Shown here one piece after another: positions 33,525 to 41,459 of a DNA stretch of 64,000 nucleotides. Source of the stretch: Eubacterium maltosivorans (lineage in GTDB: Bacteria; Bacillota; Clostridia; Eubacteriales; Eubacteriaceae); the NCBI RefSeq assembly GCF_002441855.2, contig NZ_CP029487.1, positions 62,001 through 126,000 on the forward strand, read 5' to 3'. The first letter of the stretch is position 1, and each line of letters starts with the position of its first letter. Under the pieces are notes generated by a model. That model was not told where the DNA came from. It saw only the letters and a list, made by a program, of their open reading frames with translations, and made no database searches. Position numbers and translations under genes: made by a program.

Positions 33525-34016
33525 TTATATGCGCTCTGCGTATATATCCGCGTTTATATGCCACTCGCCGTCCTCTTTTACAGTGATATTCTGCCAGTGA
33601 AAATGGGTATCCTCAATTTTGATAAACACCCATTTTTGCCTTTCGTCGTCAATGTTTGTAAGAACGACCATATCGTTTTGTTTCCTCGCTTCAAGCCGCA
33701 TGATTCTCCCTGTATAACCATAGGCGATATCCCATGTGTGTGTATCAGGATTGTAGACCCGAAGCGTTGTGCCATACTCAGTAAGGGGATGTGGGGGTTG
33801 GGTTTTAGTTTCGCGCGAGGGTAAAATAATCACATCCTGTACTGCCATGCCCTCAAGAACCCACGAAAAATGCCATTCGCCTTTGACTGAGCAGGCTATA
33901 TTGTGGTCTGTATAATCGAGTTTCCAACTGCCGATAAGCTTTCCAAAATAATTATATGCCTCGGGCAGCTCTGCGCTCTTACCACTGCTTGTCAGCGTTT
34001 CAATAAAGTGATTCAT
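33525..34016 (-). CDS. Conserved hypothetical protein, beta-rich, DUF1579-like
   Basis: The 163-residue protein contains AYNYFGKLIGSWKLDY near residue 20, then WHFSWVLEGMAVQDVIILPS, TTLRVYNPDTHTWDIAY and beta strands to the end. The pattern (a Gly-x-Trp opening, then EGMAVQDV) recalls DUF1579-type lipocalin-like proteins. There is no signal peptide or membrane helix. AGGAGGAT lies upstream of the ATG. Neighbours give no functional clue. The flanking gaps (33370-33524 and 34017-34202) show no other feature. Confidence 0.6.
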   Translation of the reverse strand: MNHFIETLTSSGKSAELPEAYNYFGKLIGSWKLDYTDHNIACSVKGEWHFSWVLEGMAVQDVIILPSRETKTQPPHPLTEYGTTLRVYNPDTHTWDIAYGYTGRIMRLEARKQNDMVVLTNIDDERQKWVFIKIEDTHFHWQNITVKEDGEWHINADIYAERI

Positions 34017-34202
34017 TTCAATCCTCCTGATAATCGGTTTTAGCTGCGCTATGGGAATCCCTCTCCAGGGACTGCGGAATGTGATTTCCGCAAAGTGCTG
34101 CCAGTTATTATCTATTATAGCATATTGGCAGGGTTTTACCTAACTAACGGCTGTTCAGCATATTTCCCAAAGCGGCGGGCAGCGCCTTGCCTCCAGACCA
34201 GT

Positions 34203-35555
34203 CTAATCCCGGACCAACGCCAGCTCTTTATGAACCCGGAAAGCCATAAAGACCGTCACCACAGCGGAGAGCACGTCCGCGACGGGCTGAGCGCACAGGA
34301 TACCGTTCAGCCCCCAGAGAGCCGGGAGGATCAGAATGACCGGGATGAAGCAGATCCCCTGACGGCAGGCGCCCAGAATACAGCCCTCTTTTGCCCTGCC
34401 CATGACCAGAAACAGGAATGAATAGACTGTGTAGAAGCCAAAGAGCATGAAAGACAGGCCGCTCAGCCGGAGCCCGGCCGCCCCGATGCGGATCATTTCC
34501 ATATCGTTTTTTGTAAACAAAGACAAAATCGGCGTCGCGAATATGGCAGCCGTCAAGCCAAAGGCCACACAAAACAGGGTAGACCAGAGGATGGCGGTTT
34601 TGATGGCCTCGTGGAGCCGGTCAAATTTACCGGCCCCATAGCTGAACCCGGCGATGGGCTGGAAGCCCTTCAAAAACCCAAACACGACCAGTGTGCCCAT
34701 GGACATGATCTTGGTGAGGGGCCCCATGGCGGCCAGGGCAGAAGCGCCGTATTCTTTGGCGGCGTCGTTGATCATGCCCATGGAAAGGCTGGTCAGCAGC
34801 TGGAAAACCAGTGTGGGAATCCCGATTTTCAGAATTTCGGACAGAATTTCTCTGGAAAAGCAGCATTCCCGGATACTGAAGCTGAACACGCTTTTTTTCA
34901 TAAAGATATAGCCCAGATAGATGAGCGTGGAGACAATTTGGGAGAGGGCTGTGGCCGCAGCTGCTCCGGAAACGCCAAGACCGAGAGTATAGATGAAAAT
35001 GGGGTCCAGGGCCACGTTTAAGACAGCGCCGGCCATGAGCGCGCACATGGCGGTTTTGGCGGCCCCCTCGCTGGAAACAATGTTGTTCATGGTCACGTTG
35101 AACACGTTGAAGATCGAAAACAGGATGTAAATACGGGTATAAGCAAGGGCGTAGGGCATAACGCTGTCCAGAGCGCCGAGCTGTTTTAAAATAGGCTCCA
35201 GAAAAAGAACTGAGCATAAAATCACGAGCGCTCCGATAAAAACGCTGCTGTAAAGCGCCGTGCTGGCCACCTTGCCGGCGGTTTCGCCATCGCCGCGCCC
35301 CAGCAGCCTTGATAGGCAGGCGGCGGCGCCGTTTCCAAACAACAGGCCCAGGCCCACGACCACCTGCCCGAGGGGAAAGGCCACCGTGACAGCGCCCATG
35401 GGGCCGGTCCCAAGACCGCCCACAAAATAGGTGTCGGCCAGGTTGTACAGGGCGTTGATGAGCATGCCGGCCATGGTCGGGAGCCCCAGCGCGAGAAGGG
35501 CTTTGGGAATGGGGGCGCTGCCCAGCAGTGCCATTTTTGAGTTGTGTTCCTTCAT
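34203..35555 (-). CDS. MATE family efflux transporter
   Basis: The 450-residue protein has about twelve membrane segments and MATE features: PTMAGMLINALYNLADTYFVG near residues 30-50 (in pieces), the duplicated half-domain pattern, and FGFLKGFQPIAGFSYGAGKFDR in the second half. MATE pumps export drugs or metabolites using Na+ or H+ gradients. GGAGATTTT lies upstream of the ATG. It is divergent from a PadR regulator with shared operator-promoter DNA, so it is very likely a PadR-controlled exporter. Confidence 0.92.
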   Translation of the reverse strand: MKEHNSKMALLGSAPIPKALLALGLPTMAGMLINALYNLADTYFVGGLGTGPMGAVTVAFPLGQVVVGLGLLFGNGAAACLSRLLGRGDGETAGKVASTALYSSVFIGALVILCSVLFLEPILKQLGALDSVMPYALAYTRIYILFSIFNVFNVTMNNIVSSEGAAKTAMCALMAGAVLNVALDPIFIYTLGLGVSGAAAATALSQIVSTLIYLGYIFMKKSVFSFSIRECCFSREILSEILKIGIPTLVFQLLTSLSMGMINDAAKEYGASALAAMGPLTKIMSMGTLVVFGFLKGFQPIAGFSYGAGKFDRLHEAIKTAILWSTLFCVAFGLTAAIFATPILSLFTKNDMEMIRIGAAGLRLSGLSFMLFGFYTVYSFLFLVMGRAKEGCILGACRQGICFIPVILILPALWGLNGILCAQPVADVLSAVVTVFMAFRVHKELALVRD

Positions 35556-35573
35556 GTTAAAATCTCCTTTTAC

Positions 35574-35659
35574 TTGACAATGGTTGTAAAATATAGTACT
35601 ATAAATTACAGTAATCCGACTGAGGAACCCATAATACTATAAATTATAGTATCTGTCAA
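35574..35659. promoter_or_regulatory. Divergent promoters with two PadR-type operators
   Basis: Plus strand (padR): TTGACA at 35574-35579, 17-base spacer, TACTAT at 35597-35602. Minus strand (MATE): TTGACA read from 35659 to 35654, 17-base spacer, TATTAT from 35636 to 35631. A near-perfect palindrome ATACTATAAATTATAGTAT at 35634-35652 fills the MATE spacer, and a second copy (TACTATAAATTACAGTA, 35597-35613) covers the padR -10. Binding would block both promoters. Confidence 0.85.
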
Positions 35660-35678
35660 GAAGAAAAGGGAGGTTATT

Positions 35679-36203
35679 ATGGCAACCATTGATCTGATCG
35701 TACTCGGCATGCTCACAAAGGAACCGATGAGCGCGTACGATATCCAAAAGCAGGTAGAATACCGGAACATATCCAGATGGGTGAAAATCAGCACCCCCTC
35801 CATCTATAAAAAAGTCATAAAGCTTGAGGAAAAGGGGTATATTAAAAGCGATGTGGTGAAGGAAGGAAAAATGGCCGAAAAGGCCGTCTATGCCTTAACC
35901 GACGCGGGCGAGAGGGAATTTGAAAAGCTGATGACAGAGATCGCCTGCAAGCCCATCAACATCTTTCTGGATTTTAACGCAGTCATCGTTAATCTCGGCA
36001 GTCTTCCGCCCGAAAAGCAGAAGCAGTGCCTGGACAGCATCGAGGCGAATGTAAAAACCCTGAAAGGCAATCTGGAAGAAAATATGGCGTTGAAAGAGAC
36101 CCTGCCGGAAATCCCGGAAACTGGGAAAGCTGTTCTGCGGCAGCAGCTGATACTGGCCGAGGCCATCGAGGCCTGGATGGCCACACTTAAGGAGCGTTTT
36201 TAG
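35679..36203 (+). CDS. PadR-family transcriptional regulator
   Basis: The 174-residue protein has the PadR winged helix at about residues 5-80 (IDLIVLGMLTKEPMSAYDIQ, TPSIYKKVIKLEEKGYIKSD, YALTDAGEREFEKL) and a C-terminal helical Vir-like segment for dimerisation. PadR proteins repress adjacent efflux or detoxification genes until a ligand binds. It is divergent from the MATE gene, with operator palindromes over both promoters. AAGGGAGG precedes the ATG. Confidence 0.92.
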   Translation: MATIDLIVLGMLTKEPMSAYDIQKQVEYRNISRWVKISTPSIYKKVIKLEEKGYIKSDVVKEGKMAEKAVYALTDAGEREFEKLMTEIACKPINIFLDFNAVIVNLGSLPPEKQKQCLDSIEANVKTLKGNLEENMALKETLPEIPETGKAVLRQQLILAEAIEAWMATLKERF

Positions 36204-36230
36204 GAAAGGCCGCAGCGGCATGGATAGGAA

Positions 36231-36263
36231 AAAAGATCGGCACAATTTTGCGCCGATCTTTTT
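36231..36263 (+). terminator. GATCGGCGCAA-type terminator of padR
   Basis: AAAGATCGGCACAA and TTGCGCCGATCTTT pair and are followed by TTT. It lies 30 bases past the stop. Confidence 0.88.
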
Positions 36264-36312
36264 TAATGGCAACGACTTTCTTTACCAATGTGGCACAATT
36301 TATCCGATCTGT

Positions 36313-36318
36313 TATAAT
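36313..36318 (+). promoter_or_regulatory. -10 element for the ArsR/EFR1 operon
   Basis: TATAAT lies about 150 bases before the ArsR-type ATG. No clear -35. The intervening leader has a 28-codon reading frame without a ribosome binding site, which I do not call. Confidence 0.45.
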
Positions 36319-36470
36319 GGTTAAAGAATGTTAACGAAAGAAGGTGGAAATCATCATTAAGCATTCCATTAAAATGATCAGGGAAAAATATATTGGTCTC
36401 GGCCTGTGCCCAGAGGTCTGCGTTGCATGGAGCGCCGTTCTGGACGCGCGGGATTTATAGGAGGGGCCCT

Positions 36471-36851
36471 ATGGAAAAAACATGTGAAGAACGGATTGCT
36501 GAGATTACGCAGGGCTTTGAGGCCTGCCGGAATGCCTTTACCGCCATCGGCGATGAGACCCGGCAGCTCATCCTGCTGGTGCTTTTGCAGAGCGACCTTT
36601 CCGGTATCCGGGTCGGTGAGATTGCTGAAAAAACCCACCTGACAAGGCCCTCGGTGTCCCACCACCTCCAGATTTTGAAGGCGGCGGGCATTGTGAACAT
36701 GCGGCGGGAGGGAACCCGGAACTACTATTATATCAGCGCGGATGAAACCCAGTGGAAAGCCCTGGCAGAGCTGGTAAACAATATTTACGACGGTGTGGTG
36801 CACATTGGTGAAAATGGCGCGCACGTCTTTGAAAGGAGCAGTTTAAAATGA
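36471..36851 (+). CDS. ArsR-family winged-helix regulator
   Basis: From ATG 36471 (TAGGAGGGG seven bases upstream) the protein is 126 residues. It has an ArsR-type winged helix: FTAIGDETRQLILLVLLQS, VGEIAEKTHLTRPSVSHHLQ, LKAAGIVNMRREGTRNYYY. No CXC metal-binding motif is present in the recognition helix, so it probably senses something other than a thiophilic metal. It overlaps the EFR1 gene by 4 bases and probably controls it. A frame extending 26 residues upstream is open but lacks a ribosome binding site. Confidence 0.88.
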   Translation: MEKTCEERIAEITQGFEACRNAFTAIGDETRQLILLVLLQSDLSGIRVGEIAEKTHLTRPSVSHHLQILKAAGIVNMRREGTRNYYYISADETQWKALAELVNNIYDGVVHIGENGAHVFERSSLK

Positions 36852-37636
36852 TTTTATATTTTTCAGGCACCGGAAACAGTGCCTACACAGCCAAAAGAAT
36901 CGGCCGGGAAATCCAGGATGAGGCCCTCGACCTCTTTGATAAAATAAGGAATCACGACCACAGCGCCCTGTCCTCAAAGCGGCTCTGGGTGGTGGCCGCG
37001 CCGACCTACGCGTGGCGGATTCCCCGGGTGGTGAGTGACTGGCTCATGAAAACAGAGCTTGAAGGCGCCCGGGACATTTATTTTGTGCTGACCTGCGGCG
37101 GTGGTATTGGCAACGCCGGCGCATATCTGAAAAGGCTGAGCGAGGCCAAAGGCCTGCGTTACCGCGGATGCGCGGAGGTCAGGATGCCCGAAAATTACAT
37201 TGCCCTTTACGACGCGCCCGGCAGAGAGGAGGCCCTGGCCCTCATCGACAAGGCTGAGGCTCCGATCAGCGCCATTGCCCGGCGCATCGGGGAGGGGGCG
37301 GTGCTGCCCGGACCGTCAGCCACCTTTAAGGATAAAATCCAGAGTGGACTGGTCAACGATGTGTTTTACCCTGTAGTGGTACATGCCAGCAAGTTCCGGG
37401 TCACCGGCGCCTGTATCTCCTGCGGGAAGTGCGAGGCGGTCTGTCCCCTTTCCAATATCCGGATGGAAAACGGCAGGCCCCGCTGGGGCAAACGCTGCAC
37501 CCACTGCATGGCCTGTATCTGCCGCTGCCCGAAAGAGGCCATCGAGTACGGAAAGCACAGCGAAGGACAGCCGCGGTATGTCTGCCCAAAGACCGTTGAG
37601 GCCCCGGTTTATAAAAACAACGAAGCCGCGCAGTAA
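36848..37636 (+). CDS. EFR1-type flavodoxin-ferredoxin fusion protein
   Basis: The 262-residue protein joins an N-terminal flavodoxin-like domain (LYFSGTGNSAYTAK, then VAAPTYAWRIPRVV and TCGGGIGNA around the FMN site) to a C-terminal pair of 4Fe-4S motifs, CISCGKCEAVC and CTHCMACICRC. It should shuttle single electrons between FMN and iron-sulfur clusters in the cytoplasm. The physiological partner is unknown. It overlaps the ArsR-type regulator gene and its 3' end overlaps the convergent LysE gene by 28 bases. Confidence 0.92.
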   Translation: MILYFSGTGNSAYTAKRIGREIQDEALDLFDKIRNHDHSALSSKRLWVVAAPTYAWRIPRVVSDWLMKTELEGARDIYFVLTCGGGIGNAGAYLKRLSEAKGLRYRGCAEVRMPENYIALYDAPGREEALALIDKAEAPISAIARRIGEGAVLPGPSATFKDKIQSGLVNDVFYPVVVHASKFRVTGACISCGKCEAVCPLSNIRMENGRPRWGKRCTHCMACICRCPKEAIEYGKHSEGQPRYVCPKTVEAPVYKNNEAAQ

Positions 37637-38190
37637 ACCAGTAAAAGAGCCATGACCAGATTGACCGTTTTGGTATGTCTGGTGAAAAACTGGCAGAAAG
37701 CAGCGCCGAACAGAGCCCAGACAAAGGAACCGGAAGCGCCGATGAGCGACAGAAGAACCGTGAATCCGGCCAGCGCCCAGGGGGATTGGTAAAACGGCAG
37801 AATATAAAGGGAGGCGGCCGTAATGGCGTAGATATAGATTTTTGGGTTGGCGAATTGCAGGAGCATGCCCGACAGAAAACGGGCCTCCCCGCCGCCCTTT
37901 TCCTTTAAATCCGCTGTGCTTTTCCAGACCTTCCAGGCAAGGTACAGCATGTAAGCGGCGCCCAAAACCTGCATGATGATTTTTACCCTGGGCAGGAAGG
38001 TGTAGAGCGTTGCGCTGAAAGCCATGCAAAGTGTCATGATAACGGTAAATCCGGCCAGGATACCCAGATTAAACCGGACGCTGCGCCGGAAGCCCAGGCG
38101 CGCGGCGTTGCTCATGGAGAGCAGATTATTGGCCCCCGGTGTGTAGGCAGTGATGAAGCAGTAAATCAGAAAATCGTATAAATGAAACAA
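37609..38190 (-). CDS. LysE/RhtB-family amino acid exporter
   Basis: The 193-residue protein has about six hydrophobic segments and the LysE start TAYTPGANNLLSMSNAARLGFR, split around residues 14-35, as well as FANPKIYIYAITA in the third quarter. LysE proteins export amino acids. It is divergent from an XRE-cupin regulator, a pairing often seen with such exporters. Confidence 0.9.
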   Translation of the reverse strand: MFHLYDFLIYCFITAYTPGANNLLSMSNAARLGFRRSVRFNLGILAGFTVIMTLCMAFSATLYTFLPRVKIIMQVLGAAYMLYLAWKVWKSTADLKEKGGGEARFLSGMLLQFANPKIYIYAITAASLYILPFYQSPWALAGFTVLLSLIGASGSFVWALFGAAFCQFFTRHTKTVNLVMALLLVYCAASLFL

Positions 38191-38250
38191 TTCAAACCTC
38201 TCTTTCCTTTACAAAAGTGCTTTTAGATTATATAATAATACAAAGTGAAT

Positions 38251-38302
38251 ATTATATCGCACAAAGTGTGTGATATAATGATACATCTTGTGCGATATAA
38301 TG
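38251..38302. promoter_or_regulatory. Palindromic operator between lysE and the XRE-cupin gene
   Basis: A 29-base near-palindrome at 38251-38279 has arms ATTATATCGCACA and TGTGTGATATAAT. A further half-site TTGTGCGATATAAT lies at 38288-38301. These overlap likely -10 elements of both divergent genes. Confidence 0.75.
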
Positions 38303-38321
38303 TCAATAGGGAGGTGTTTTT

Positions 38322-38873
38322 TTGGATACGATGAATCAAATCATTGCTAAAAATATAAAAAGGCTCCGTGAGGAGCGAAAATTGAGTATGGATGAGCTCG
38401 CGAGGCTGAGCAGCGTGAGCAAAAGTATGCTGGCGCAGATCGAACGGGGAGAGGGCAACCCTACAATATCGACCCTGTGGAAGATATCGAATGGCATCGG
38501 CGTCCCCTTTGATGCCCTGACCCTTCGTCCCAAAAAACCATATGAGATCGTAAAAACCGCAGAGCTGCAGCCGCTGCTTGAGGACAATGGAAAAGTGAAA
38601 AACTACGCGCTTTTCCCCGACGATGAGAACCGGCGCTTTGCCGTCTATTACCTGGAGTTGGATAAGGGCAGCTACTGGGAGTCGGAGCCGCACCTGCGGG
38701 GAACCACTGAGTTTATCACCCTGTTTGGGGGATGTGTTGAGATCTGCGCAGACGGCCAGCGGCTCATTGTGGAGAAGGGGGAAAGTATCCGGTTCAAGGC
38801 TGATACTGCGCATTCCTATAGAAATACAGGGGATGAAACCGCCATACTGCATATGATTCTTTTTAACCCATAA
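38322..38873 (+). CDS. XRE-family HTH regulator with C-terminal cupin
   Basis: The 183-residue protein has an HTH_XRE domain (IKRLREERKLSMDELARLS, then SKSMLAQIERGEGNPTISTL) and a cupin_2 domain in the second half (GTTEFITLFGGCVEI, VEKGESIRFKADTAHSYRN). I favour the TTG at 38322, which sits seven bases after GGGAGGTG; ATG 38331 is too far from that site. Such regulators sense small molecules through the cupin and control adjacent transport or amino-acid genes, here probably lysE. Confidence 0.9.
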   Translation: MDTMNQIIAKNIKRLREERKLSMDELARLSSVSKSMLAQIERGEGNPTISTLWKISNGIGVPFDALTLRPKKPYEIVKTAELQPLLEDNGKVKNYALFPDDENRRFAVYYLELDKGSYWESEPHLRGTTEFITLFGGCVEICADGQRLIVEKGESIRFKADTAHSYRNTGDETAILHMILFNP

Positions 38874-38997
38874 TGGGGTACGAGAAAAATTGGGCGTTTG
38901 AGCCAGAAAGCTTAAAGGATGCGCCTGGGCTTTGCCTTTGTCCCCGGATATGTTAAAATGATGCTGAACAAAATAATCAAGAAGGAGAACATGCTTT

Positions 38998-39054
38998 ATG
39001 TATCAAAACCGTAAAACGGATATTGTGTCAGGCCGGGAGGTCTGCGCAGCATAA
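38998..39054 (+). CDS. Possible 18-codon leader ORF before rsgA
   Basis: An ATG ten bases after AAGGAG opens an 18-codon frame ending in TAA; a 7-codon frame from ATG 38991 overlaps it. GGGAGGT inside it can pair with ACCTCCC at 39067-39073, forming a hairpin upstream of the rsgA ribosome binding site. This may be a translational leader, or chance. Confidence 0.35.
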   Translation: MYQNRKTDIVSGREVCAA

Positions 39055-39110
39055 CGCGTCAGAAAACCTCCCATAGGTTAGTGTAATACAACTTTAAGGA
39101 GGAAAAAACA

Positions 39111-40196
39111 TTGAATAATATCACATTGAAGCAGATGGGAATGAACGACCGGCTAATCGAGAGTGCAGGCGAGTACAGCGGGCTTTACGCCGGGCGGGTA
39201 GTGTCGCAGTATAAGGATTCTTACCGGGTGATGACCGAGAAGGCCGCGCTGATGGCCGAGGTCTCTGGCCGGCTCCGGCATGGGGCGGCCGGGCCCGCGG
39301 ATTTTCCAGCGGTGGGCGATTTTGTCATGCTGGACCGGGAGAGCGACGCGGGCGGCCATGCCATTATCCACCACGTGCTCCCGAGAAAGAGCGCCTTTAT
39401 CCGCAAGGCGGCGGGCACAGCCCAGGAGGAGCAGGTGGTCGCCAGCAACATCGACACGGTTTTCATCTGCATGGCCATGAATAAGGATTTTAACCTGAGG
39501 CGGCTGGAGCGGTACCTGGCCATTGGCTGGGACAGCGGTGCGGCGCCTGTGGTGGTTCTGACCAAATCCGACCTGTGTGAAAACCCGGCGGACCGCCTGG
39601 CCGAGGCGGAGTCCACCGCCATCGGGGCCGACGTTGTCATGACCACAGCTCTGGACGGCGTGGGCTTTGAGGCGGCCATGCCCTACATGAGACCCGGGCA
39701 GACCGTGGCCTTTATCGGCTCGTCCGGCGTGGGCAAATCCACGCTCATCAACGGCCTGGCAGGAGCAGAAATATTTGCCACCGGCGGCCTGAGAAGCGAC
39801 GACAAGGGCAGGCATACTACCACCCGGCGTGAGCTGATTCTGCTGCCAGGCGGCGCCATGGTCATCGACACACCAGGCATGCGTGAGCTGGGCGTGGAGA
39901 GCGCGGACCTGGACAGGGCCTTTGCCGACATCGAGACCCTGGCAGAGGACTGCCGGTTCCGGGACTGCACGCATACAAACGAGCCGGGCTGCGCGGTGCT
40001 ATGTGCGGTGGAAAAGGGCGCGCTGGACGCGGACCGGTTTGCGAGCTACCAGAAGCTGAAAAAGGAAGCAGGCTATGAGGGCCTGAGTTCCCGCCAGATC
40101 GAGGCGAAGAAGCTGGAGCGCATGTTTGGCAGCGTGGGCGGCATGAAAAACGCCCGGCGTTTTTTAAAGGATAATGACAAAAGAAGAAAGCGTTAA
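39111..40196 (+). CDS. rsgA: Ribosome small-subunit-dependent GTPase A (RsgA/YloQ)
   Basis: Starts at TTG 39111 behind AAGGAGG (361 residues). There is an N-terminal OB-fold (VVSQYKDSYRVMTEKA), then a circularly permuted GTPase with G4 LTKSD before G1 GSSGVGKST and G3 DTPGMRELG. The C-terminal zinc finger is CRFRDCTHTNEPGCAV. RsgA checks late 30S subunit assembly. The sequence is complete with a normal length. A terminator follows. Confidence 0.95.
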   Translation: MNNITLKQMGMNDRLIESAGEYSGLYAGRVVSQYKDSYRVMTEKAALMAEVSGRLRHGAAGPADFPAVGDFVMLDRESDAGGHAIIHHVLPRKSAFIRKAAGTAQEEQVVASNIDTVFICMAMNKDFNLRRLERYLAIGWDSGAAPVVVLTKSDLCENPADRLAEAESTAIGADVVMTTALDGVGFEAAMPYMRPGQTVAFIGSSGVGKSTLINGLAGAEIFATGGLRSDDKGRHTTTRRELILLPGGAMVIDTPGMRELGVESADLDRAFADIETLAEDCRFRDCTHTNEPGCAVLCAVEKGALDADRFASYQKLKKEAGYEGLSSRQIEAKKLERMFGSVGGMKNARRFLKDNDKRRKR

Positions 40197-40202
40197 AAAG
40201 AG

Positions 40203-40230
40203 ACCGGCGCGGTTTTGCGCCGGTTTTTTT
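40203..40230 (+). terminator. Terminator of rsgA
   Basis: ACCGGCGC and GCGCCGGT pair and are followed by seven T residues, within 10 bases of the stop. Confidence 0.9.
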
Positions 40231-40365
40231 GTGTTGGCAGCCGGAAAGCTTAATGAAAGATTTAGTAATGGTGCATTGAGCGCAAAAGACTTGCCTTGAG
40301 AGAAATATGTGTTACAATAGGGCCAAGAAAATGTTTACATCGATGGGCACTTTCGAATAAAAACC

Positions 40366-40746
40366 TCAGGGAAGCTGGCTGCAGCTCTTGCAGGAGGGCA
40401 GCTCCGCCTCGAGATCCCGGGTGGTGTTGGCCTTGGCCCAGGCGCAGATATTCTGGAGGATGGGCAGGACAGACCGCCCCTTATCGGTCAGGGAATACTC
40501 GACCCTTGGGGGAATCTCGTTATACTGGGTCCGGATAATCAGGTTGTCGGCGATCAAATCCTTTAGCATGGAGGCCAGAACCGTGTCGGTGATGTTACTC
40601 AGCTCTTTCTTGAGCTCCTTGTAACGCATGGCGGAAGACAGGGACAGCACGCAGATGATACGGGCCTTCCATTTGCCGCCAAAGGCCTCGAGGCCGTGCT
40701 CAATGGGGCACATTCTTTCTTTTTCGAGTTTGTGCTGGTATTTCAT
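40366..40746 (-). CDS. HxlR-family transcriptional regulator
   Basis: The 126-residue protein has the HxlR winged helix: CPIEHGLEAFGGKWKARIIC, MRYKELKKELSNITDTVLAS, LKDLIADNLIIRTQY, and VEYSLTDKGRSVLPIL. Cys in MCPIE is the position used for redox or electrophile sensing in some HxlR members. The C-terminus adds CKSC, a possible metal or disulfide pair. It is divergent from the LarC2-like operon across a 183-base region with a perfect palindrome, so it very probably regulates that operon. Confidence 0.9.
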   Translation of the reverse strand: MKYQHKLEKERMCPIEHGLEAFGGKWKARIICVLSLSSAMRYKELKKELSNITDTVLASMLKDLIADNLIIRTQYNEIPPRVEYSLTDKGRSVLPILQNICAWAKANTTRDLEAELPSCKSCSQLP

Positions 40747-40832
40747 AGGTTCCTCCTATCGCTTGTTTTATTTAATTTTAACACACTTTTCGGTTTTGGG
40801 TAAAAAATTTTGCGGTTTTCCCATTACTCATT

Positions 40833-40855
40833 AATTTATGAGTGACTCATAAATT
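40833..40855. promoter_or_regulatory. Perfect 23-base palindrome, likely HxlR operator
   Basis: Arms AATTTATGAGT and ACTCATAAATT are perfect inverted repeats around a single G. A third half-site, ACTCATTAATT, lies at 40826-40836. The palindrome ends 10 bases upstream of the -35 of the LarC2-like operon. Confidence 0.8.
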
Positions 40856-40865
40856 TGTAAACAAC

Positions 40866-40893
40866 TTGTTTTGGGAAAAAATGGTGATAAAAT
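40866..40893 (+). promoter_or_regulatory. Promoter of the LarC2-like operon
   Basis: TTGTTT at 40866-40871, 16-base spacer, extended -10 TGATAAAAT ending at 40893. The ATG is 36 bases downstream, behind GGGGGAGGGAAG. Confidence 0.65.
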
Positions 40894-40929
40894 AAAGTTA
40901 AGAAATCAATTACATCGGGGGAGGGAAGA

Positions 40930-41433
40930 ATGATGGAGATTCATTCCAAAAACGGCCTTGTCTTTATGGTTCAGGTTGACCACTTGACAGGCGAGTGTGT
41001 AGGCCAGGCCATCGACCACCTTTATGGCGCAGGGGCCGCGAATGTCCAGGTGGTGTCTGCCATCACCAAGAAAAACAGGCCGTCTTACATGTTTTTTATT
41101 GACTGCTGTCCCGCTTCCGGAGATGCGGTGGAGGCGGCCATTGCCAGCGAGCTGACCAGCGGCGGCTGGCACCGGATCAGCACCGAGCACCGCTACCAGT
41201 ATAATGATAAGCTGAAGCGGCCGGTGGAACTGCAGTACCAGGGAGAAAGCCTCAGCCTTACCGTTGAGGGCAAGCGGTTCGAGAGCGGCAGCCTACGGCC
41301 TGAGCACGACAGCGTGATGGCCATGCGGGCGGCGGTCTATGAAAAGTGGGGGCGGTCCGTCGCCTATGACGCGGCCTACCATATTGCCTTTTCAGTCCTG
41401 AGGGACGAAGAAAACAGTGTTTATCAAATTTAA
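40930..41433 (+). CDS. LarC C-terminal-domain (LarC2)-like protein
   Basis: The 167-residue protein matches the C-terminal part of LarC, the nickel-inserting cyclometallase of the nickel-pincer cofactor. It has a VQVDHLTGECVGQAIDHLY segment where LarC has its acidic metal-handling strand-helix, and GAGAANVQVVSAITKKNRPS where LarC has a GA-DV---KKNRP block. In Lactiplantibacillus LarC1 and LarC2 are joined by a programmed frameshift; many genomes have one gene. Here the LarC2-like part is a separate gene 2.7 kb upstream of the LarC1-like gene, in the same direction and apparently the same operon. ATG 40930 or 40933 are both possible. Similarity is by pattern; moderately sure. Confidence 0.72.
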   Translation: MMEIHSKNGLVFMVQVDHLTGECVGQAIDHLYGAGAANVQVVSAITKKNRPSYMFFIDCCPASGDAVEAAIASELTSGGWHRISTEHRYQYNDKLKRPVELQYQGESLSLTVEGKRFESGSLRPEHDSVMAMRAAVYEKWGRSVAYDAAYHIAFSVLRDEENSVYQI

Positions 41434-41459
41434 TTTTAAGATTTTCAGGAGGGAATATC

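Noticed and set aside
36374..36460. 28-codon ORF before the ArsR-type gene
   Set aside because: It has an ATG but no ribosome binding site and no recognisable feature, so it is not called.
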